The notes under the pieces: model-generated | Told to the model about the DNA's origin: nothing | Database searches by the model: none | What the model saw: the letters and a program-made list of their open reading frames with translations, nothing else | Program-made: the position numbers and the translations under genes | Part shown: piece after piece, positions 33,224 to 38,777 of the stretch | Numbering within the stretch: the stretch's first letter is position 1 | Layout: each line of letters begins with the position of its first letter | DNA from: Pseudomonas sp. IPO3778 | GTDB lineage: Bacteria; Pseudomonadota; Gammaproteobacteria; Pseudomonadales; Pseudomonadaceae | Length of the DNA: 38,777 nt | Assembly: GCF_013386825.1 (NCBI RefSeq) | Contig: NZ_JACARC010000033.1 | Location: 7,015-45,791 of the forward strand | Direction of reading: 5' to 3'

Positions 33224-33259
33224 CGGATCGCGCTCCGCTTATATTCGGAGCGCGTTCCG
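33224..33259. promoter_or_regulatory. Double TetR operator
   Basis: CGGATCGCGCTCCG (33224-33237) and CGGAGCGCGTTCCG (33246-33259) are each near-perfect palindromes of the form CGGAnCGCGnTCCG and lie 8 bases apart, centred 22 bp from each other (two helical turns). Together they also form the larger inverted repeat GCGCTCCG/CGGAGCGC. Position between the divergent tetR and SDR genes supports joint repression. Confidence 0.8.
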
Positions 33260-33303
33260 ATTATAACCTTACGCGTTCCCTTTACCAGTATCAGGAGTCT
33301 GCG

Positions 33304-34059
33304 ATGCAGCACACACGTATAGCATTGATCACTGGCGCTAATCAGGGCGTTGGCTTTCAGGTGGCCAAGGAACTGGCGAAAGATGGCGTAACCGTCCTGG
33401 TGGGTTCACGCAACATTGAACGGGGAGTGGCCGCTGCGACGGCGATAGGGCCCGGTGCACACGCGGTGCAGCTCGATGTGACCGACCCCGCGTCGATCGC
33501 CGCTGCGGCACAGCACATCAGTGCTGAGTACGGGCGCCTGGATTTACTCGTCAACAACGCGGCGATCTCGCGATCGGAAAGAAACGACGTCGCCCTTGAG
33601 GACTACACGAGCGCGTATGCCGCCAGCAAGGTCTCCCTGGACGAAGTGCGCAGGGTCTGGGAAACCAACGTGTTCGGTGTGCTGGCGGTCTACCAGGCGA
33701 TGTTGCCGCTGCTGCGACTGTCCACCGACGCCCGCATCGTCAATGTATCCAGCGGTGTTGCGTCGCTGACGCTGAACGCGGACCCCGCCTTCCCTTATCG
33801 AAAGCTCTACAACCCCGCCTACGCCGGCTCCAAGAGCGCGATGAATATCATCGCCCTGTCGATGTTGATCGAACATGAGCACGATGGCATCAAGGTAAAC
33901 CTCGTATCCCCCGAGTTCACCAGCACTGCGCTGAATAATTACCAGGGCACGTCGACGCTCGAGGAGGGCTCGCGAGAAGTGGTCCGGGTTGCGCGGTTCG
34001 GGCCGAACGATCCCTCCGGCACGTTTACACGATGGGAAAATGAGAGCATCCCGTGGTGA
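33304..34059 (+). CDS. Short-chain dehydrogenase/reductase (SDR)
   Basis: A 251-aa NAD(P)-dependent oxidoreductase. TGANQGVG (10-17) is the nucleotide-binding loop and LVNNAA (82-87) the structural motif. Ser150 (NVSSG), Tyr173 and Lys177 (YAGSK) form the catalytic set. Substrate unknown. A ribosome site (CAGGAG) lies 8 bases before ATG 33304. It stands alone behind the double operator, so it is the main target of the divergent TetR regulator and may serve detoxification of a carbonyl compound. Confidence 0.92.
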   Translation: MQHTRIALITGANQGVGFQVAKELAKDGVTVLVGSRNIERGVAAATAIGPGAHAVQLDVTDPASIAAAAQHISAEYGRLDLLVNNAAISRSERNDVALEDYTSAYAASKVSLDEVRRVWETNVFGVLAVYQAMLPLLRLSTDARIVNVSSGVASLTLNADPAFPYRKLYNPAYAGSKSAMNIIALSMLIEHEHDGIKVNLVSPEFTSTALNNYQGTSTLEEGSREVVRVARFGPNDPSGTFTRWENESIPW

Positions 34060-34121
34060 TGTGTAAACCCCACGGGCGGCGCTCCCCTCAACGGTGATCG
34101 CACTGAATCAGCATGACCGGG

Positions 34122-35048
34122 TCAGCCCTTGACGAGCCTGGCCATGCGCAGTCTTAGCAGATCATGCCCACTCACCACCACAATCCCCACCAGCACCAAC
34201 AGCGAGCCCACCATGAACGATGACTGCAAGGTCTCGTCCAGCAACCACACGCCGAACACCACGCCAAACAACGGCGTCATGAACGACAGCACACCGAGGC
34301 GCGACCCCAGGTAACGGCCGAGCATCCAGAACCACACCAGCAGGCTCAGGAACGAGAACACCACCGTCTGGAACGCCAGGCTCGCCAGCGTTATGCCCGA
34401 GAAATGCACCCGGGTCTGCCCGGTGGCCCACGCCAGTGCAGCCAGGATCACAAAGGCCCCGGCCAACTGATAGAACAAGGTCAGGGGCGCCGGCGCTTCG
34501 GCCAGCCGGGAACAGCGGATGGTGACGGTTGTAGCACCCCAGGCCACAGCCCCCAGCAACCCCAGCGCATCGCCCAGGCGTTGATCGGCCATCGAGGCAG
34601 TGCTTTCACCCGGGGCGAAAAACGCCACGATCACACCCGCAAACGCCAACAGGATTGCGCCCCACTGCACCGCCGTCAGCCGTTCACTGGGGAACCGGAT
34701 GTGCAACCCGATGGCCGCAAAGATCGGCGCCGTGTACAGGAAAATCACCATGTGCGCAGCCGACGTATAGCGCAGCCCCTCGCCCACGGCCACGTACTCC
34801 AGGGCAAACAAGGTGCCCACCAGCAGCCCGCCGCGCCAGGTGTCGCGGTTCAACGTCAGGGTGTTGCGGCGCAGGATCAGGATCACGCCCACCAGCACAG
34901 CGGCAATGCCGGAGCGCAGGGCGATCTGGAAGATCGGCGCAATATCCGGCGCGGCGACCTTGATGGCCACTTGCTGAAGGCCCCAGATGGCACACATCAC
35001 GGTCATCATGACCGCAGCTGGCCCATCAATCGGCTGACGCTTATCCAC
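34122..35048 (-). CDS. EamA-family (DMT) transporter
   Basis: A 308-aa inner-membrane exporter with ten predicted helices in two EamA halves (AVMMTVMCAIWGLQQVAIKVA at the start; YTSAAHMVIFLYTAPIFAAIG; SFMTPLFGVVFGVWLLDE near the end). GTG 35046-35048 is chosen: GGGAG lies 6 to 7 bases upstream, and the open frame further upstream is not protein-like. It is divergent from an AraC regulator with phased ATAGC repeats between them, so it is probably induced by that regulator. Substrate may be an amino acid or drug. Confidence 0.88.
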   Translation of the reverse strand: MDKRQPIDGPAAVMMTVMCAIWGLQQVAIKVAAPDIAPIFQIALRSGIAAVLVGVILILRRNTLTLNRDTWRGGLLVGTLFALEYVAVGEGLRYTSAAHMVIFLYTAPIFAAIGLHIRFPSERLTAVQWGAILLAFAGVIVAFFAPGESTASMADQRLGDALGLLGAVAWGATTVTIRCSRLAEAPAPLTLFYQLAGAFVILAALAWATGQTRVHFSGITLASLAFQTVVFSFLSLLVWFWMLGRYLGSRLGVLSFMTPLFGVVFGVWLLDETLQSSFMVGSLLVLVGIVVVSGHDLLRLRMARLVKG

Positions 35049-35106
35049 GACACTCTCCCACCCACGTTTATAGGGGCGGAGTCTGCAACCTGCGGAACCG
35101 CTGGAT

Positions 35107-35143
35107 ATAGCGCCAAAACGACAAGCGATAGCGCACAATAGCC
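35107..35143 (+). promoter_or_regulatory. Phased ATAGC repeats between EamA and AraC genes
   Basis: ATAGCGC occurs at 35107-35113 and 35128-35134, and ATAGCC at 35138-35143. The spacings are 21 and 10 bases, i.e. two turns and one turn of the helix, all in one orientation. This is the geometry expected for AraC-family binding half-sites in a divergent promoter. Confidence 0.55.
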
Positions 35144-35172
35144 ATTCGACCAGCCCCAGTTGTGTGAGCCTC

Positions 35173-35964
35173 ATGAACAAGCCATTTGCCCACCGGGTCG
35201 TTGCGCCGTTCACCGATGAATTGCCGGCGCCCCTGTACTTTCGCGCTGCGCAGATGCAGGCCTTGACGACCTACCCGTGGCACCGACATCCGTGGGGCGA
35301 ATTTGTGTATTCGTTCAGTGGTGTGATGGAGATCAAACTGGCCGACGAGCACTTCATCGTGCCGCCGCAATTTGGCCTGTGGCTGCCGCCCGAGGCCGAG
35401 CACCTGGCGCTGAATCGCCAGGAGGCCTATCACGCTTCGCTGTATATCACGCAGCCGTTGTGTGAACGGCTGCCGGACACCGCCTGCGCCTTGACGATCA
35501 CGCCGTTGATCCGCGCTTTGCTGGACGAGCTGCGGGCCTCACCGCCGGCGCCGGTTCAAACCGAGGAAGACAGGCGCCTGCTGTACGTGCTGCTGGACAA
35601 GCTGAATCAAACCTCCCGTGTGGGCTCCTACCTGCCCGGCTCCAACGACCCGGTGCTGTCGCCCATCCTTGAAGCCCTGGAACAGAACCCGGCAGACGAC
35701 CGCTCCCTGGCCGACTGGGCGCGCCTGGTCAACGCCACCGAGCGCACACTGCTGCGGCGTTGCCAGCGGGATCTGGGCATGTCGCTCGCCCACTGGAAAC
35801 AACGGCTCAAGGTCATGCATTCCCTCAGCCTGCTGCGAAGCGGTGCCACCGTCGAGACCATCGCGCTGGACCTTGGCTACAGCAGTTCGTCAGCCTTTAT
35901 CAGCATGTTCCGCAAGCTCACGGGCGAGACACCCGATGAGTATCGCCGGGCAAAACTGGGATAG
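35173..35964 (+). CDS. AraC-family regulator with N-terminal cupin
   Basis: A 263-aa regulator. The cupin sensor lies at about 25-95 (YPWHRHPWGEFVYSFSGVMEIKLAD ... PPQFGLWLPPEAEH). The AraC double helix-turn-helix is at about 165-260 (SLADWARLVNATERTLLRRCQRDLGM; ETIALDLGYSSSSAFISMFRKLTG). ATG 35173 follows GAG at a suitable distance; GTG 35164 is also in frame. The likely target is the divergent EamA exporter, a common regulator/exporter pairing. Confidence 0.92.
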   Translation: MNKPFAHRVVAPFTDELPAPLYFRAAQMQALTTYPWHRHPWGEFVYSFSGVMEIKLADEHFIVPPQFGLWLPPEAEHLALNRQEAYHASLYITQPLCERLPDTACALTITPLIRALLDELRASPPAPVQTEEDRRLLYVLLDKLNQTSRVGSYLPGSNDPVLSPILEALEQNPADDRSLADWARLVNATERTLLRRCQRDLGMSLAHWKQRLKVMHSLSLLRSGATVETIALDLGYSSSSAFISMFRKLTGETPDEYRRAKLG

Positions 35965-35970
35965 GCATCC

Positions 35971-36070
35971 TGTAGGAGCGAGCTTGCTCGCGAAGCACTT
36001 GAGGGCGACACGGTTTACCTGAAAGTACGCGTTATCGTTGACGTTTTTCGCGAGCAAGCTCGCTCCTACA
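35971..36070. repeat. REPIN
   Basis: TGTAGGAGCGAGCTTGCTCG at 35971-35990 and its inverted copy ending at 36070 form arms of about 25 bases around a variable middle. A third REP subtype in this window, placed between the AraC and MarR genes. Confidence 0.9.
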
Positions 36071-36116
36071 GTGAAGGGTGATGCACAGGGTTTTCTGACA
36101 AAAAATTCATACAGCT

Positions 36117-36130
36117 AAACTGTACAGTTT
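36117..36130. promoter_or_regulatory. Perfect palindrome AAACTGTACAGTTT (MarR operator candidate)
   Basis: A perfect 14-bp inverted repeat 27 bases before the MarR-family start codon; a further ACAG half-site lies just upstream (36111-36114). MarR proteins bind such AT-ended palindromes and usually repress their own operon, so this is the likely autoregulatory operator for the four-gene unit. Confidence 0.75.
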
Positions 36131-36156
36131 TTCTGCACGCATGCTAATGTCCGGGC

Positions 36157-36609
36157 ATGAACAGATCCTCCAGCACCCCAGAACCCCAACCCGCCGCCGC
36201 CCTGGCCGCCGAACTGCGCATCTCCCTGGGCAAGCTGACGCGACGGTTGCGGGAACAAACCCATCCGAATGATTTCACCTCCGCCCAGAAGTCGGTGCTG
36301 CTGCGCCTGGACCGTGACGGGCCCAGCACCGTCTCGGCCCTGGCCCGGGCCGAGAGCGTACGCCCGCAGTCCATGCGCATCACCGTGGCCGGGCTTGAGA
36401 CGATGAAAGCCGTCATGGGCAAACCCGACCCCAGCGATGGGCGCCAAACCCTGATCGAGCTGACACCCGGCTTTCGCAAACACCTTATCGCCAGCCGGGC
36501 GGCCAAGGACGATTGGCTGCTGCGGGCGCTGCAGGAGCAATTATCTGCCGAAGAACACGCTGAACTCGCGGCGGCGGTAAAGCTGCTGGAGCGCCTCGCC
36601 GATTTTTGA
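36157..36609 (+). CDS. MarR-family transcriptional regulator
   Basis: A 150-aa winged-helix regulator. Helices at about 15-38, the DNA-binding region at about 42-95 (FTSAQKSVLLRLDRDGPSTVSALARAESVRPQSMR) and the wing region with DPSDGRQTLIELT (91-103) match MarR. It is the first gene of a tight plus-strand cluster with an isochorismatase-fold protein, a small membrane protein and an MFS exporter, which it probably represses through the palindrome at 36117-36130. Confidence 0.92.
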   Translation: MNRSSSTPEPQPAAALAAELRISLGKLTRRLREQTHPNDFTSAQKSVLLRLDRDGPSTVSALARAESVRPQSMRITVAGLETMKAVMGKPDPSDGRQTLIELTPGFRKHLIASRAAKDDWLLRALQEQLSAEEHAELAAAVKLLERLADF

Positions 36610-36636
36610 GCCCCCCTTCCCGTTTGAGGACATCCC

Positions 36637-37200
36637 ATGGCCGTCACCTCGCTGGATCCCAACACCGCACTGATCATCGTGGACTTGCAAAAAGGCATTG
36701 CCGAATACCCGTTCATCCACCCCATCGAGGGTGTGGTGGAGCGCTCCCGTGCACTGCTCGACGGGTTCCGTGAACGCGGCTTGCCGGCGGTGCTGGTCAA
36801 CGTCACAGGCTTTGCACCCGGGCGCACCGAACGGCCACGGCGCAGCGATGTGTTCCCACCGGGATGGGCCGACCTGCTGCCCGCACTCGGTCAGCAACCC
36901 GGCGACATCGTGGTGACCAAACGCACCTGGGGCGCCTTCGCCAGCACTGATCTTGAGGCGCAGTTGAAGGCCCGCGGCGTGACCCAGGTGGTGATCACCG
37001 GAGTGGCCACCGGCACCGGCGTGGAGTCCACCGCGCGCCAGGCCTATGAAGCGGGTTTCAACGTGACCCTGGCCATCGACGCCATGACCGACACGAATCC
37101 CGAGGCCCATCACTACAGCCTGCATCAGGTGTTCCCGAAGCTGGGGGAAACCGGCACCGCGCAAGCCATCATCGGCTTGCTTGAAACCAGGGAGGTGTGA
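36637..37200 (+). CDS. Isochorismatase-fold hydrolase lacking the catalytic Cys
   Basis: A 187-aa protein of the cysteine-hydrolase/isochorismatase superfamily. Asp16 (IIVDLQKG) and Lys95 (VTKRTWGAF) of the catalytic set are present. The nucleophile Cys position reads Gly128 (GVATGTGVEST, normally GxxTxxCVxST). In true isochorismatases such as EntB and PhzD a Gly also replaces this Cys, and catalysis is non-covalent, so activity on a vinyl ether or similar substrate is possible. Second gene of the MarR operon, 27 bases after marR; next gene starts 2 bases after its stop. Confidence 0.9.
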   Translation: MAVTSLDPNTALIIVDLQKGIAEYPFIHPIEGVVERSRALLDGFRERGLPAVLVNVTGFAPGRTERPRRSDVFPPGWADLLPALGQQPGDIVVTKRTWGAFASTDLEAQLKARGVTQVVITGVATGTGVESTARQAYEAGFNVTLAIDAMTDTNPEAHHYSLHQVFPKLGETGTAQAIIGLLETREV

Positions 37201-37202
37201 CG

Positions 37203-37532
37203 ATGCAATGGCATGAGCTGGTGTCTTATTTCTTCGGCGGTGTGGTGCTTGCCAACGCGGTGCCGCACTGCGTCGCCGGCGTGATGGGCCAGGCGTTCCA
37301 GACGCCGTTTGCCACGCCTCGCGGGCAAGGGCGGTCTTCCTCGACGCTGAATGTGCTCTGGGGGTTTTTCAACCTGGTGATCGGCTACGTGCTGGTCTGC
37401 CGGGTCGGGGATTTCGAACTCAACAGCACCGCTGATGTGCTGGCGCTCGGGCTTGGGGCCTTGGCGCTGAGCCTGTTCCTGGCCCAGCACTTCGGGCGTT
37501 TCAACGGTGGCAATACGTCAAGGCCGGTGTGA
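37203..37532 (+). CDS. Small membrane protein, 109 aa
   Basis: Three hydrophobic stretches (ELVSYFFGGVVLANAVPHCVAG, LNVLWGFFNLVIGYVLV, VLALGLGALALSLFLAQHFG), so probably an integral inner-membrane protein. Family not recognised. ATG 37203 has GGAGG 7 bases upstream. Its stop codon overlaps an in-frame GTG of the MFS gene (37529-37531), pointing to coupled translation. Its place between a hydrolase and an exporter suggests a helper in the same export or detoxification unit. Confidence 0.8.
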   Translation: MQWHELVSYFFGGVVLANAVPHCVAGVMGQAFQTPFATPRGQGRSSSTLNVLWGFFNLVIGYVLVCRVGDFELNSTADVLALGLGALALSLFLAQHFGRFNGGNTSRPV

Positions 37533-37537
37533 GTTCC

Positions 37538-38752
37538 ATGGGTATTTTCCGCTCGCTGCGCAACGTCAATTACCGCATCTGGGCCGCCGGCGCCCTGGTG
37601 TCGAATATCGGCACGTGGATGCAACGCACGGCCCAGGACTGGCTGGTGCTGACCCAGCTCACCCCGCACAACGCCTCGGCCGTCGGCATCGTCATGGCGC
37701 TGCAGTTCGGGCCGCAATTGCTGTTGTTGCCCTGGACCGGTTTTGCGGCGGATCACTACGACAAGCGCAAGCTGCTGATCGTCACCCAGGGCGTGATGGG
37801 CGTGCTGGCGCTGATGCTCGGGGTGTTTACCCTCACGGGGATCGTCCAGCTGTGGCACGTGTATGTGTTCGCATTTTTGTCCGGCTGCGCCTCGGCGTTC
37901 GATGCACCCGTGCGGCAGATTTTCGTGGCCGACTTGGTCGGCGAGGCCGACCTGTCCAATGCCATCGCGCTCAACTCCACCTCGTTCAACATGGCCCGCA
38001 TGATTGGCCCGGCGGTGGCTGGGGTGACCATTGCATCGGTGGGCACTGGCTGGGCCTTCCTGCTCAACGGCGCGAGCTTTTTCGCGGTGCTGGCCTCGCT
38101 GTTTCTGCTGCGGGTTTCCGGCCTGCACACCCGCCTGCGGGCACTGCGCACCAAGGGCAGCCTCACCGAAGGCTTGCGCTATGTGTGGGCGCGACCGGAC
38201 CTGATGGCGATCCTGATCATGCTGTTTTTGATCGGCACCTTCGGCATGAATTTTCCGATTTTCATCTCGACCATGGCCGTCACCGTGTTCCACGCCGATG
38301 CCCGCGGCTATGGCCTGCTGACGTCGACCCTGGCCATCGGCACCATCGCCGGGGCCCTGCTCGCCGCCGGTCGCGAGCGGCCGCACTTCAAATCGCTGCT
38401 GTACGGCGCGCTGGTGTTTGGGGTGGGGTGCACGTTGGCGGCCATTGCGCCGAACTATTGGCTGTTCGCCGGGGCGCTGGTGATCATCGGCGTGGGTGCC
38501 CTGACCTTCAGCAACACCACCAACAGCCTGATGCAACTCACCACCGAACCCGCCATGCGCGGCCGGGTGATCGCACTGCGGGTAGGCGTGGCCCTTGGCG
38601 GCACACCGATTGGTGCACCGATTGTGGGATGGGTGGCCGACCACCTGGGCCCACGCTGGGCACTGGCAGTCGGCGCAGCCTCAGGCATCCTGGCGGCCGG
38701 GGTGGCGATCTACACCCTGACGCGCAAGCTGGATCGACCAAAGAAAATCTGA
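37538..38752 (+). CDS. MFS exporter (EntS-like, MFS_3 family)
   Basis: A 404-aa inner-membrane transporter with 12 helices. NYRIWAAGALVSNIGTWMQRTAQDWLVL at the start and the GFAADHYDKRKLL loop fit the MFS_3 group, which includes the enterobactin exporter EntS. SGCASAFDAPVRQIFVADLV after helix 4 is also typical. ATG 37538 is used; GTG 37529, overlapping the previous stop, is an alternative. It is the last gene of the MarR-led cluster and is probably induced when the regulator binds its ligand. Confidence 0.9.
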   Translation: MGIFRSLRNVNYRIWAAGALVSNIGTWMQRTAQDWLVLTQLTPHNASAVGIVMALQFGPQLLLLPWTGFAADHYDKRKLLIVTQGVMGVLALMLGVFTLTGIVQLWHVYVFAFLSGCASAFDAPVRQIFVADLVGEADLSNAIALNSTSFNMARMIGPAVAGVTIASVGTGWAFLLNGASFFAVLASLFLLRVSGLHTRLRALRTKGSLTEGLRYVWARPDLMAILIMLFLIGTFGMNFPIFISTMAVTVFHADARGYGLLTSTLAIGTIAGALLAAGRERPHFKSLLYGALVFGVGCTLAAIAPNYWLFAGALVIIGVGALTFSNTTNSLMQLTTEPAMRGRVIALRVGVALGGTPIGAPIVGWVADHLGPRWALAVGAASGILAAGVAIYTLTRKLDRPKKI

Positions 38753-38768
38753 CAGGCAAACCCAATCC

Positions 38769-38777
38769 AATGTGGGA
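38769..38777. repeat. Start of a REP element (cut by window edge)
   Basis: AATGTGGGA is the usual beginning of the fluorescent-Pseudomonas REP (TGTGGGAGC...), 17 bases after the MFS stop codon. Only nine bases are in the window. Confidence 0.4.

Noticed and set aside
37385..38644. 419-codon minus-strand frame opposite the EntS-like gene
   Set aside because: His/Gln-rich shadow of the MFS gene with no domain.

Overview
The window looks like a chromosomal segment of a fluorescent-group Pseudomonas. The evidence is high-GC coding with typical codon use, many extragenic REP/REPIN palindromes (20541-20630, 22847-22956, 35971-36070), a DUF6124-family gene with its long leader, a MesD/MesX methionine synthase pair, and many regulator/transporter pairs. 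No rRNA, tRNA, CRISPR array or replication origin was seen.

Left part (1-5223): a small secreted cytochrome c, a MAPEG-family membrane protein, a GlxA-type AraC regulator, an HSL-family esterase, TspO, and three unrecognised genes on the minus strand. Then comes a mosaic accessory stretch (5224-7274). It holds a probably structured leader RNA in front of a DUF6124 gene, and a 186-bp direct repeat (about 90% identical) whose two copies carry the 3' ends of two convergent genes and flank a 78-aa gene.

The centre of interest is an AT-rich island (about 7270-11610) with four genes in one direction: an unrecognised 331-aa protein, a four-helix membrane protein translationally coupled to it, an ABC-type ATPase and an HNH nuclease. 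The last two resemble the PtuA/PtuB pair of the Septu anti-phage system. The first two are not part of canonical Septu, so the set may be an extended or composite defence system.

An EamA exporter follows, then a second accessory stretch (12589-15993). It is a three-gene T6SS-type effector operon with ATGA overlaps (unknown 166-aa protein, PAAR protein with a glycine-rich C-terminus, two-helix putative immunity protein). Downstream lie a truncated immunity copy, a zinc-ribbon membrane protein and a truncated acetyltransferase, interspersed with stem-loop repeats that coincide with the truncation points.

The right half is mostly metabolic or regulatory core: a periplasmic molybdenum oxidoreductase operon (2Fe-2S subunit, Tat-exported Mo subunit, triheme cytochrome c), MsrA, an MHS-family transporter, a DCC protein, a resolvase-like protein that has lost its catalytic arginines beside TTGTAC palindromes, a desaturase plus a beta-lactamase-fold hydrolase with Cys in place of Ser, and mesD/mesX. 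Then come an AraC/NepI-like efflux pair, a threonine-aldolase-like enzyme, a TetR/SDR pair with a clear double operator, an EamA/AraC pair with phased repeats, and a MarR-led operon (MarR, isochorismatase-fold protein, small membrane protein, MFS exporter) with a perfect 14-bp palindrome.
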